NCBI GenBank assembly: GCA_028285545.1
Contig: JANQPA010000068.1
Coordinates: forward strand, 16,194-80,193
DNA length: 64,000 bases
Source: Saprospiraceae bacterium
GTDB taxonomy: Bacteria > Bacteroidota > Bacteroidia > Chitinophagales > Saprospiraceae
Direction: 5' to 3'
Part shown: positions 18,803 through 26,898 of the stretch, one piece after another
How positions within the stretch are numbered: the stretch's first letter is position 1
Layout of the letters: every line of letters begins with the position of its first letter
Notes under the pieces: generated by a model
Database searches by the model: none
What the model was told of the DNA's origin: nothing
What the model saw: only the letters and a program-made list of their open reading frames with translations
Translations under genes and position numbers: made by a program

Positions 18803-19717
18803 TTATTTTGTTCCAAATGGTCTCAATTCATTCCACCGGTCAATGAAAGCAACAGCAGCGTTTACTAAGCTATCTGACATACCCTTTCCATATGCTGCTT
18901 TGGATTCTTTTAGGTCTCGAACACCCCATACACCAGTAGTGGACATCTCCTTGGAGGAAGTCTTTTTTCCAGTTTCTTCCATTTTTAGGCCTTCAGCCAA
19001 AAAGACCAACAAAGCGGTATCATCTCCTTTGATTACATCTGGAAGCATTTTTTCCATATGCTCTGGCAGGCTTAATTCTGCTGTAACGGCCGCATCCATA
19101 TCAACAAGGGTGGGTATATAATACATAGAACGAGAAGTTTCACTTACCCCTCCATGTCGATCAAACACCTTTGGGGCAGGGAATCCTGATGGCTTGCGAA
19201 ATGGACGCATAGCTACGCCAATGTCCACTGCTATTCCAGCCGTTTTTTGGTTGATTTGATCTGCCAGAAGAGTCGTTATCGCACGATTACCGCCATGCGC
19301 ATTGAGAATCATGAACCGTTTAAAACCATGGCGAATTAAACTCTCAACCGCCTCCATGTGGACTTTCAAAATGGTTTCTGCACTCAAACTAATCGTCCCC
19401 GCAAAGCCCATATGGTATGGTGACTGGCCAGCCATCAAGACTGGAGCGACCAAAACATCTCTTTGTTGAGCAATTAACTTGCAAGTCTCCACTCCGTTCA
19501 GAAAATCAGTCCCCAAAGGAAGGTGCTTACCATGTTGCTCGATAGCTCCTACAGGAATAATAACCATATCTGTTTTAGTCAATAATTCTTCTACTTCCGG
19601 CACCGTCATATGAGGTAAGTAGTTTTTGATCTTTTTTTGTGACCAAAGAGGATTAGTTTGAGCATTGAGAAAACTTACTGAAATTAAGAATACGGTTAGA
19701 AGAAGTATTTTTTTCAT
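18803..19717 (-). CDS. Secreted creatininase-family amidohydrolase
   Basis: The start is set at 19717, which gives a signal peptide (MKKILLLTVFLISVSFLNAQ); the frame is open to 19822. The 305-residue chain has the family's metal motifs: GAIEQHGKHLPLGTD, ILNAHGGNR and DRHGGVSETSRS. Creatininase-like enzymes hydrolyse cyclic amides with two metal ions; relatives act on creatinine or on mycofactocin or riboflavin intermediates. A periplasmic member is less common. It is the first gene of the operon with kelch and AraC genes. Confidence 0.88.
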   Translation of the reverse strand: MKKILLLTVFLISVSFLNAQTNPLWSQKKIKNYLPHMTVPEVEELLTKTDMVIIPVGAIEQHGKHLPLGTDFLNGVETCKLIAQQRDVLVAPVLMAGQSPYHMGFAGTISLSAETILKVHMEAVESLIRHGFKRFMILNAHGGNRAITTLLADQINQKTAGIAVDIGVAMRPFRKPSGFPAPKVFDRHGGVSETSRSMYYIPTLVDMDAAVTAELSLPEHMEKMLPDVIKGDDTALLVFLAEGLKMEETGKKTSSKEMSTTGVWGVRDLKESKAAYGKGMSDSLVNAAVAFIDRWNELRPFGTK

Positions 19718-19926
19718 TTTGTGGTAGTTAGTTATTTTCCATTTAGAAAATTGAGAAGAAGTACAGCAGCACCTGATTTTTATTAAAAATAAGGAAATAC
19801 CAATGAAAAAAATTAAAATCATTTCAGAATTTCTTCAGGCATTTTAAGGCTAAAACTACGACAGAAATATAGAACAATTCTTACTTGGTTTTCTTTTTAA
19901 AGCTTAAAGTTTATAGCAAAAAAAAC

Positions 19927-19961
19927 AAAAGGGAAGATTCAATGTATGAATCTTCCCTTTT
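19927..19961. terminator. Perfect hairpin terminator, 15-base arms
   Basis: Arms of AAAAGGGAAGATTCA and its exact complement surround a 5-base loop (19942-19946). A-runs and T-runs flank both sides. It closes candidate RNA A on the minus strand. Confidence 0.9.
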
Positions 19962-20450
19962 TGTAGGGAGATTTTACTCGCGGCTTACTAGGAAAAGCCG
20001 CAAGTAATCTCTCACCAAACGGGTGAACGAGGAATTGTGTCTTCGTTCTGTTTTTTCAAGCTGGCCCTTCATTCTTTTAAATCAATTAAAGCAGTGAAGC
20101 ATAAAAAATGTTAACCTTGTGTTTTAGAAAACAGCTGAATCAGAATTTGACGGTATAGCTCATTCAAAACTTCTGGTAAAGAGGACAGGGTAGCCATGTT
20201 CGTAACCAGAAAGGATAATTGCGAAATTATCTACCGGTTGTGATGACTACATTACCCCTTCATCAACCAGTTAGTTTAGTCTAGAGCAATCATTTTCTGT
20301 GTTCAATTGAATGAATTCATTTATGCACGGTGGTCTCCATTTTCACACAAAACTTTAATTGACTTTCAAAGAACTAATTTCCTGGCAAAACATACATTTT
20401 GTCTGCTTGAAAATGCACCGTCTTGATTCCCGTTAGTTTTATCAAGTGTG
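19927..20450 (-). ncRNA. Candidate structured non-coding RNA, copy A
   Basis: About 520 bases without a plausible gene, homologous to 21467-22121. Its promoter lies at 20456-20487 and its end is the hairpin at 19927-19961. The first 60 bases (ACTTGATA, TTTTCAA, AGACAAAATG) and the last 140 bases (GCTTGAAAAAAC, GAGAGATT, AAAATCTCCC) match copy B, while the middle differs. The penultimate stem (19968-20013) uses GCGGCTT/AAGCCGC where copy B uses ACCAC/GTGGT: compensating changes that support structure. It matches no RNA family I know, and I see no RNase P, tmRNA or 6S signature. Confidence 0.5.
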
Positions 20451-20455
20451 CACTA

Positions 20456-20487
20456 CAAATATCAGTATATTTTGAGTCTAAAACAAA
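20456..20487 (-). promoter_or_regulatory. Promoter of candidate RNA A
   Basis: On the minus strand TTTG (20484-20487) is followed after exactly 20 bases by GATATTTG (20456-20463), matching the Bacteroidota -33 TTTG / -7 TAnnTTTG pattern. Copy B has the same elements at the same spacing, which is strong support since the spacer sequence itself is not well conserved. Confidence 0.65.
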
Positions 20488-20566
20488 TAATAAAATTATA
20501 TATTGGTTTAGTTTTCAACAGCCAAATGTTATTTTAACATTTCAATCATCGCTAATATGTTGAAAA

Positions 20567-20620
20567 TATGGAATAGTCCCGTGGATACCCTCAAAACCAA
20601 TGTGGAAAACATGTGGAAAA
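20567..20620. other. DnaA-box-like repeats, copy A
   Basis: TATGGAATA (20567-20575), CGTGGATAC (20580-20588) and TGTGGAAAA twice at 20601 and 20612, 11 bases apart. The last pair sits in the same relation to the promoter as in copy B. These are degenerate forms of the DnaA-box complement TGTGGATAA; A/T-rich DNA flanks them. Confidence 0.4.
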
Positions 20621-20668
20621 AATCTACCATCCCAGTTAAAAAAAATTTCAAAACAAGCTAATATTTAA

Positions 20669-20851
20669 CTAGGTATTTCCACGATTTCGAAAAGATAAAA
20701 CACCTGTCAATAGTGCGGAGCCTCCTAACACAATAGGTGCCAATGGCCGATCTTGCCACAACCAAATAAAATCATTGTCATCAAAAGTAAAAGCGAAACA
20801 AGAAAGCACTAAAAAAATGGTCAATCCGATCAACAGATTTTTCTTATTCAT
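20669..20851 (-). CDS. 60-residue membrane protein, paralogue of the LuxR membrane domain
   Basis: Two membrane helices (about 5-24 and 38-55) with the motif FDDNDFIWLWQDRPLAPI between them. This matches the first part of the neighbouring LuxR-type regulator (FNNQSTQWLWNNKPFIPV), so it is a truncated or domain-only copy of it. It begins 103 bases downstream of that gene and lies just upstream of candidate RNA A. A decoy or dimerisation partner for the regulator is conceivable, but not shown. Confidence 0.7.
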   Translation of the reverse strand: MNKKNLLIGLTIFLVLSCFAFTFDDNDFIWLWQDRPLAPIVLGGSALLTGVLSFRNRGNT

Positions 20852-20954
20852 ACAATTAAATTTAGGTTATTTGAATGCCACAATATTATCATATCCAAGC
20901 CTAGGCATCAATCTTAGGAGGGTTGAAAAAAGGTTGAAATGGACGAATTGACTA

Positions 20955-21410
20955 CTAAATATTCCTTACTTCTTTCCTATTTTTAATTTCTAATTTTTTA
21001 TAGATCCGATTGATGTGAGATTTTAAAGTACTTAATTCAATAAACAGGTCTGCACAAATTTCCTTATTAGATTTGCCTTGTTTGATCAATTCAAAAACCT
21101 GCAGTTCTCTATTCGATAATTGACTAAGTTTGTCTTTTGTTAAGCTTTCTTCCTTTTGGTATTGCTGTTTAAGCATAGCCATAGTGGCTTGCATTTTTGA
21201 CTTTTCAATTTTCATCCAAATCCATACCATCAAAAAGGTGAGTGATAAAAGAAAAACAGGAATGAATGGTTTGTTATTCCAAAGCCATTGGGTGCTTTGG
21301 TTATTAAACCGAAAGGAGATGGCACATAAAGCCAGAAAAATAGCAATGGGCAATAGGACTTGTTGTCTATTGAACATTAATCGATAAGCATGATGAAAAA
21401 GGTATTTCAT
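20955..21410 (-). CDS. Membrane-anchored LuxR-type regulator
   Basis: I set the start at 21410 (MKYLFHHAYRL) because the longer frame to 21485 would run through the terminator hairpin of candidate RNA B. The protein has two membrane helices (about residues 17-33 and 45-65), a coiled linker, and a C-terminal LuxR helix-turn-helix (LSNRELQVFELIKQGKSNKE ... KLEIKNRKEVRNI). Membrane-bound one-component regulators of this layout exist in Bacteroidota. The domain ahead of the linker is duplicated as the free 60-residue protein downstream. Confidence 0.85.
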   Translation of the reverse strand: MKYLFHHAYRLMFNRQQVLLPIAIFLALCAISFRFNNQSTQWLWNNKPFIPVFLLSLTFLMVWIWMKIEKSKMQATMAMLKQQYQKEESLTKDKLSQLSNRELQVFELIKQGKSNKEICADLFIELSTLKSHINRIYKKLEIKNRKEVRNI

Positions 21411-21466
21411 CCTGGAATATAATAATGAATAAAGAAACTGAGAAGATACAAAATGTAGGTAAATAC

Positions 21467-21505
21467 AAAAAGGGAGGAACCTCATGCAGAGGATCTTCCC
21501 TTTTT
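21467..21505. terminator. Terminator of candidate RNA B
   Basis: Seventeen-base arms (21467-21483 and 21489-21505) with one wobble and one mismatch and a 5-base loop, flanked by A and T runs. It matches the copy A terminator in position and in the GGGAAGAT core. Confidence 0.8.
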
Positions 21506-22121
21506 TGGGCGGGAGATTTTACTCACAGACCACAGGTGGTACTGCAAGCAATCTCTCCGCTCACGGGAGAGCGATGAACGGATTCGACGCTCTGGTTTTT
21601 TCAAGCAGTTTAAGTTCTATTCATTGAATGGGTTGATCTGTATTACAATTGGTCCATATAAGGCCGTTTAATATTCATCCAGCTAGGAGGAGGATGTGGG
21701 TACTCCTTTTAAACCTTTTCAGTAATGCAGGAAACGCAGCCTCTGGTTTACTGAATTTTGGGACTCCAAGCATTGGAATTGAATCCTATCTTTAAGGTTT
21801 AGATATAGAATTTCCTTTCACCTTTTTATCGGACCACGAGGGTCCGGCCAGTAAGGTCTGATTTTGTTCATTCTAGACTTTGCCTTTAAGCTACTTGTAG
21901 TCTAAGTAAATTGTAATAGCTGCTAAACCTCTGTACAACTCACTCATTTTACTAAGAGTCATCTTCTTCTAAGCTTTAGTAGATGGAATTAAGCTAAAGC
22001 CTAAAACCAAAAGCTTTACAGAACATCATTTCAATTTCAAGGAACTTAACTGTAGACAAAACTTTCATTTTGTCTGTTTGAAAAGGCACCTGTTAGTTAC
22101 CCGTATGTTCTATCAAGTGCG
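21467..22121 (-). ncRNA. Candidate structured non-coding RNA, copy B
   Basis: About 650 bases homologous to copy A at both ends, with a longer and divergent middle. A 5' hairpin (AGACAAAA/TTTTGTCT) occurs in both copies with a different loop. At the 3' end the stem at 21513-21556 (GAGATTTT...AATCTC with ACCAC/GTGGT inner pairs) mirrors copy A with paired changes, and a following stem CTCTCC/GGGAGAG replaces copy A's TCACC/GGGTGA. It lies between the LuxR gene and the DUF2807 gene; no coding frame is supported inside. Confidence 0.5.
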
Positions 22122-22126
22122 CAATA

Positions 22127-22158
22127 CAAAGGTGAATTAATTTGGAATAAAAAACAAA
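22127..22158 (-). promoter_or_regulatory. Promoter of candidate RNA B
   Basis: On the minus strand TTTG (22155-22158), a 20-base spacer and CACCTTTG (22127-22134) repeat the copy A arrangement exactly. The start of transcription would be near 22121. Confidence 0.65.
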
Positions 22159-22228
22159 TTATAAAATTTAATATGGATTTAGTTTTTAACAACCGAATGT
22201 TATTTTATATTTTTATTGGTGTTGAAAA

Positions 22229-22290
22229 TGTGGATAAACCCTGAAAAGCGAGTTAATATTAACATTAGACTGTGGAAAACGTGTGGAGAT
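22229..22290. other. DnaA-box-like repeats, copy B
   Basis: TGTGGATAA at 22229-22237 is an exact reverse complement of the canonical DnaA box. TGTGGAAAA (22271) and TGTGGAGAT (22282) follow, 11 bases apart as in copy A. The flanks are A/T-rich. This may be part of a replication origin, or a binding site for another regulator of the RNA promoter. Confidence 0.4.
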
Positions 22291-22316
22291 TTTTTTTAAT
22301 ATTTTTCAAAAAAAAT

Positions 22317-23216
22317 TTATTTAAATAAGCTCACAAGCTCTCCCTCATCCCCATTTTTTATCTCTACCAGCAATTTCTTAGTCCCCAAAGCTGATTTTTT
22401 ATACACTTTAGAGCCGGTTGTCCAATTTTTCTTACGCACCTGCCCCGGATTCATAGGAAATCCATAGCTAAATCTTTTGCCATCCGGCTTGGGGCCTATC
22501 ACATAACATTGGATACGCTCTGAAGAATTGTTTTTGATTTTAAATTCAATGAAACGAGGAGCATTGGCCAGTTTTTCTTCTAAATCAGAATATTTCATCA
22601 CATTCCCTCCGTCTTTTCTGTTAACCTTCACTTCGGTGACATCACTTTCCAGAAGCACCATTCCATCAGATTTGACTATTCCTTCTACCAAAATGGGGGA
22701 GGCTAATTTAATTTTTCCATAAGACCAAAGATTAACATTAACTGTTTTAGCGGAAAGATTTCTGGCATCTACTTCTCCTGTTTCACCACTTGCAGATAAA
22801 TGATCCACCTCTCCTTGCAATTTTATCTCTCCAATTAAGGCCATGGCATTAAACTGGGAGCGATTGATATTTTTTACTACTACTGTTTCATGAGTCGATT
22901 GTTCTACCCTCGCCAGGGCAGGAGCTCCAATGCGTATTTTAATTTCCTGGCTAGGCCTTATCCATTCTTTTTGGGAAAATTCAAGCTTACCATCTTCTAT
23001 GTAAATACTAATCAAATCCATAATATTTTCATCTGTGGTGATGACCAGCTTTTCTTCGGCAGCACAATCAATTTCAATATCTGCATATAAATTAATGGTA
23101 ATGGATTTAATATCGTTGATCTCAAAAGTCTGAGTGACGATTTGCTTGTTGCCTTTAATTTGTGCAGATACATTAAAGCTTAAGGCAAGTAGGAAAATTC
23201 CAATCTGGTATTTCAT
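22317..23216 (-). CDS. Secreted DUF2807 (head GIN) domain protein
   Basis: The start is set at 23216 to give the signal peptide MKYQIGIFLLALSFNVSAQ. The rest matches the putative autotransporter adhesin head GIN domain (DUF2807), with FEINDIKSITINLYADIEI and the repeated A.T.NVNLWSYG.I.L beta-helix segments to about residue 195. The C-terminal 100 residues (from LANAPRFIEF) are a separate domain that I do not recognise. These proteins are exported beta-helices of unknown role. It has about 200 bases of divergent gap to the plus-strand gene 23415-23849. Confidence 0.8.
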   Translation of the reverse strand: MKYQIGIFLLALSFNVSAQIKGNKQIVTQTFEINDIKSITINLYADIEIDCAAEEKLVITTDENIMDLISIYIEDGKLEFSQKEWIRPSQEIKIRIGAPALARVEQSTHETVVVKNINRSQFNAMALIGEIKLQGEVDHLSASGETGEVDARNLSAKTVNVNLWSYGKIKLASPILVEGIVKSDGMVLLESDVTEVKVNRKDGGNVMKYSDLEEKLANAPRFIEFKIKNNSSERIQCYVIGPKPDGKRFSYGFPMNPGQVRKKNWTTGSKVYKKSALGTKKLLVEIKNGDEGELVSLFK

Positions 23217-23414
23217 TGCTTTTATTTTTTGTGAAAAATTAAATTCTAATTCCTTCACAAAAGTGGATGGTTTTAGATTTTTCTTCGACTCAGATATTTG
23301 GTACAAGGCTCAAATAATGATTTGAGACCGTAAAATTAAATTGAGACCTCTATTTCACCCATTTGGGTGATTCTCGCATTTCTGTTTTCTGATACCTTGC
23401 CAATAAAAAAAATC

Positions 23415-23849
23415 ATGAAAAAGATCTTAAGTTTAATCCTGATATTATCCACTTTCGGTACCTATTCCTTCGCTCAAAAAGGGATTCATGGCTGTATTGC
23501 AGTCAGTAATAACAATATGAAGATCAAAATGCACAAGGGGCAATCAAGTGCTTTATGTAATAATGAAAATATAACTTCCTTCATTTGGGGAAGTGATGGT
23601 CCTAGTCGAAAAGCCTATTACGTGGCTGTTATTAGGCCCGGACTAAAAATTGACTGGCCCCGGGTTCTTAACACGGGAAGACATAAAGGCAAGCCTGTTA
23701 TGACCTATCCTTATTTTGCCAAGGTGTCATCTAAAGGAGCCTTCCAATTTGAAAACATTCCTGATGGGACTTATGAGGTAGAAGCCTGGCACCAAAAAGC
23801 CGGTTTGAAATCATTAAGAATAACCATTAAAGACGGGAGAATAAAATAG
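23415..23849 (+). CDS. Small secreted protein with carboxypeptidase-regulatory-like fold
   Basis: The start is set at 23415, giving a signal peptide ending in SFAQ (a longer frame begins at 23367). The 144-residue product ends with FQFENIPDGTYEVEAWHQ and LKSLRITIKDGRIK, the typical end of a carboxypeptidase-regulatory-like or copper-binding-associated domain that presents a beta-sandwich. Two cysteines (HGCIAV and ALCNN) could form a disulfide. It is transcribed away from the DUF2807 gene and closed by the hairpin at 23861-23909. Confidence 0.7.
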   Translation: MKKILSLILILSTFGTYSFAQKGIHGCIAVSNNNMKIKMHKGQSSALCNNENITSFIWGSDGPSRKAYYVAVIRPGLKIDWPRVLNTGRHKGKPVMTYPYFAKVSSKGAFQFENIPDGTYEVEAWHQKAGLKSLRITIKDGRIK

Positions 23850-24160
23850 TAATGAGTATTGGGTATTGAGTAACAGGTCTCACTACTCCTTACGCATTAC
23901 TCAATACCCATTTCGGCATTTAATAAGACCTGTTCAGCATTTAATGCTATCTATTCCCTCTTTCGCATTTCTCCTTTTCCAAAAAGCAACTTAATTTTAA
24001 AAGGCTGGATCAAAATCGCAGACTATAATCACCCAAGATGAAACTTCTGGTCATTTCCTGCTTTACCATTTTGCTTGCTTTGCTAAATAAGCAGAATATT
24101 CAAAGGTCCATCCTAAAGGCATTATCCTTCTCATCCATAAATTCAATTCACCTATAGCTT
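23850..24160. other. Intergenic stretch with terminator hairpin and short open frame
   Basis: Besides the hairpin, this stretch contains one short plus-strand open frame (24038-24157, 39 codons, hydrophobic start MKLLVISCFTILLALLNK) ending three bases before the next gene. It could be a short membrane peptide but has no other support. Confidence 0.4.
23861..23909 (+). terminator. Hairpin terminator built from the GTATTGGG-type repeat
   Basis: Arms GGGTATTGAGTAA and TTACTCAATACCC with a 23-base loop follow the 23849 stop by 11 bases. No strong T-run follows. The left arm is related to the heptamer repeat at 6567-6605. Confidence 0.6.
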
Positions 24161-25249
24161 ATGAATATCAACCGACGTCATTTTGTAAAAAAAATTGCTG
24201 TTTCTAGTGCACTTTTAAGTATTTCACCATTTGTCTTTAAATGTTCAGCTGAGAAAAAGAAGCTGGACATTTTAGTTTTGGGAGGCACCCTATTTGTAGG
24301 CCCGGCCATTGTTAATGCTGCTCTTAATGAAGGACATCGTGTTACCTTATTTAATAGAGGAATTACAAATCCACAGTTATTTACTGATCTTCCTCTGGTC
24401 AAAGGAGACAGAAATGAGGGTATTTCCTCCTATAGATCACTCCAAAATAAACAATGGGATGTAGTAATTGATGTTTGGCCGCAAAAGTCAAAATTAGTTG
24501 AAGAAGCTACTCAAGCTTTAAAAGATCATGCCGAGCATTACATTTTCATTTCGAGTATAGCCGTTTATGCCAATTTCCAGGAAGTTGGTTTGCATGAAGA
24601 ATCCGAAGTACTCCCCCTTCCTAATGATCCATCTGAATGGTATTATGGGGAAGAAAAACTGGCTGCTGAAAACATCATTAAAGAACGTTTCCCAGACAAG
24701 CATACCATCCTAAGGGCAGGTCCCATCGTAGGCTGGAGAGATCCAGCCTATGATCTGAGCTACTGGCTTTTGAAACTCAAAAATAATCAAAGCGTGCTTG
24801 CACCAGGAAGTGGCAAAGATCCTATTCAGTTTATTGATGTGAAAGATATTGGTCGTTTTACTATCTTTAGCATTGAGCATTCATTATCTGGTGTTTATAA
24901 CCTGACCGGCCCGTTGAGCCGGCCTTTGCTTTGGAATGAATTTCTTGACCTCACAAAAGAACATCTCTCATCTGATTCAGAACTATTTTGGGCAAACGAA
25001 GATTTCCTTCGGGAAAACTCCGTTCGATCCTTTGAAGATCTGCCACTTTGGGCACCCCTCTCAGAGGATAGAGGCTTTATGCAAATAAGCGCCCAAAAAG
25101 CCATCGCTACAGGTTTTTCATTTAGTCCGGTCACCGCTACCATCGATGATTGCCTTAGTTGGTTTGAAAAAAACACTAAGAATACCTCCTTACCAGGCCT
25201 GGAAAGGTCAAGAGAGTTAGAACTCATTGAAAAATGGAAAAATCTTTAA
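24161..25249 (+). CDS. Exported NAD-dependent epimerase-like protein (Tat signal)
   Basis: The 362-residue protein has a twin-arginine signal (NRRHFVKK followed by a hydrophobic stretch and FKCS), so it should be exported in a folded state. The Rossmann core has a GxxGxxG variant (ILVLGGTLFVGPAIV), and WYYGEEK is a YxxxK catalytic pair. It resembles the extended-SDR epimerase/reductase group that carries Tat signals in many Bacteroidota. Its last 17 codons come close to the next gene's start (2-base gap if the ATG at 25252 is used). Confidence 0.88.
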   Translation: MNINRRHFVKKIAVSSALLSISPFVFKCSAEKKKLDILVLGGTLFVGPAIVNAALNEGHRVTLFNRGITNPQLFTDLPLVKGDRNEGISSYRSLQNKQWDVVIDVWPQKSKLVEEATQALKDHAEHYIFISSIAVYANFQEVGLHEESEVLPLPNDPSEWYYGEEKLAAENIIKERFPDKHTILRAGPIVGWRDPAYDLSYWLLKLKNNQSVLAPGSGKDPIQFIDVKDIGRFTIFSIEHSLSGVYNLTGPLSRPLLWNEFLDLTKEHLSSDSELFWANEDFLRENSVRSFEDLPLWAPLSEDRGFMQISAQKAIATGFSFSPVTATIDDCLSWFEKNTKNTSLPGLERSRELELIEKWKNL

Positions 25250-25251
25250 AA

Positions 25252-26856
25252 ATGATGAAACAAATCACCCGCGTACTTCTTTTTAGCTCACTACCACTTA
25301 TTTATTTGGCTTGTTCTTCTGAGTCGACCTCTATCGATCCCCCCCTAATGTGGGGAGATTTACAGCCAGGTGAATATTCAGTGGGCTATACTAGTTTATT
25401 CACCTTTGACAAATCGAGACCTGCTATCCCCTATTCCGATTGGACTGGAAAAATTTATCCAACAGATTTCAAAGAAGGAAGGCAAATGCAGATCAACCTT
25501 TGGTATCCAGCCAAAAGTGTTGTTTCCTCCAGCAGATTAAAATTTAGGCATTATGTAGAACTGATGGGAAAACAAATAGATTTTAATATTTCCGATGCGG
25601 AAGCACTATCATTTGGCGGCAGGGAATTTATATCAAAAACCAATGATTTAGGCGGTAATGGTTCTTTTACTCAGCAAAAACTGGATAGTCTCATTGAAAT
25701 GAATACCCATGCATTTGCCGAGGCTTCACAAGTTGAAGGAAAATTTCCTTTAATTGCATTTCCCAATGGTGGCAGCCCCGCCTTTAATAGTATCATGTGT
25801 GAATATTTAGCCAGTCATGGTTTTGTAGTGGCAGCTTTTGCAGGTAAAGGCAGCGATGTATTCACTTCTGAAACATCTACCAGAGGACTAGAAAATGGAG
25901 CCCAGGACATCAGCTTTGCACTTACTCAATTGATGGAATGGCCTCAAATAGATCGAAATAAAATTGGAATGATGGGAGTTGGGATTAATTCATCTCATAT
26001 TGTAACCTATCAAAATCGAAATGCCAATATTGATGCCCTGGTAAGTCTTGAAGGGGGTTTATTAAGCTCTTTTGAACAAAGACTATTAAATGGTACCCCA
26101 TTCTATGATGCTTTAGCGGTGAATGTTCCCATTTTGGCCATTTATGCTCCACACGGTTCAATTGATCCTTCGCATATTTTTCATTTGAAATATTCAGAGA
26201 GATATTTCCTTCATTTTCCACAAATGACCGAATTTCATTTTATTAACTATGGACAATTAGACCGTTTTTTTCCAGGAATTATTGGGGATCACGAAGGGGA
26301 TATACAAAGAGGATTTGAGTTGGCCAGTCTATATATTTTAAAGTTTTTCGAATCTATTTTATCAGATAATGAAACCAGTGCAGCATTCATTCGACAAGGC
26401 CCAGCTAGAGATGTTGCCGAACATATCGACACTTTTTTTATTAAACCTGCCTTAGAAAGCCCACCAACTCTTAACCAACTTAAAGATGCTTTTATTCGTA
26501 AAGGCTTTGATTCTATTGACAGCGTTTATCAAGTGCATCGCCAAGGTACTGAAACTCCTTTTCCATTTGGCATGTATGCCGATATCAGGGCCTGGTTAGC
26601 CTGGAAAAAAGATCCTGAATACCAAAATAGGTATCGATTGTACAAACTAGCATATGATAGTTACCCTGAATCGGCAGAGGCAAACTATTACTTGGGTCGT
26701 TATGCAATGGCAATAGAACGTAGTTCGGAAGCAAAGGTACATTACCGAATGGCTTTAGAATTATTAGATAAAGATCTGGATGATCTTTCTCCGGAACAAA
26801 AGCAAAGTATAAGAGATTATATTCAAAGGTCTATAAAAGAGAATGGTCTTAACTAG
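25252..26856 (+). CDS. Lipoprotein with alpha/beta-hydrolase domain, probably catalytically inactive, plus TPR
   Basis: The frame opens at 25234, but the ATG at 25252, two bases after the upstream stop, starts cleanly. It has a lipobox (IYLACSSE) and a domain resembling PAF-acetylhydrolase and dienelactone-hydrolase folds (LIAFPNGGSPAFN, ALTQLMEWPQID). The usual GHSxGG elbow is MGVGINSS here, so the nucleophile Ser is a Gly, and the expected acid and His positions (SLEGG, INYGQLDRF) also look altered. The last 75 residues form TPR-like helices. It may bind a ligand instead of hydrolysing it. Confidence 0.8.
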   Translation: MMKQITRVLLFSSLPLIYLACSSESTSIDPPLMWGDLQPGEYSVGYTSLFTFDKSRPAIPYSDWTGKIYPTDFKEGRQMQINLWYPAKSVVSSSRLKFRHYVELMGKQIDFNISDAEALSFGGREFISKTNDLGGNGSFTQQKLDSLIEMNTHAFAEASQVEGKFPLIAFPNGGSPAFNSIMCEYLASHGFVVAAFAGKGSDVFTSETSTRGLENGAQDISFALTQLMEWPQIDRNKIGMMGVGINSSHIVTYQNRNANIDALVSLEGGLLSSFEQRLLNGTPFYDALAVNVPILAIYAPHGSIDPSHIFHLKYSERYFLHFPQMTEFHFINYGQLDRFFPGIIGDHEGDIQRGFELASLYILKFFESILSDNETSAAFIRQGPARDVAEHIDTFFIKPALESPPTLNQLKDAFIRKGFDSIDSVYQVHRQGTETPFPFGMYADIRAWLAWKKDPEYQNRYRLYKLAYDSYPESAEANYYLGRYAMAIERSSEAKVHYRMALELLDKDLDDLSPEQKQSIRDYIQRSIKENGLN

Positions 26857-26889
26857 TATAGGTGTGCGGCCTAGGGCCGCACACCTATA
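26857..26889. terminator. Bidirectional terminator, 15-base perfect arms
   Basis: TATAGGTGTGCGGCC and its exact complement around a TAG loop lie between convergent genes 25252-26856 and 26899-29466. The GC-rich core makes it very stable. Confidence 0.9.
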
Positions 26890-26898
26890 TTAATTTAA

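Noticed and set aside
19927..22158. RNase P RNA, tmRNA or 6S RNA
   Set aside because: I saw no family signature such as the RNase P GAGGAAAGTCC core or a tmRNA tag frame, and two homologous copies argue against it.
24038..24157. 39-codon hydrophobic peptide
   Set aside because: Too short and unsupported; kept only as a note in the intergenic entry.
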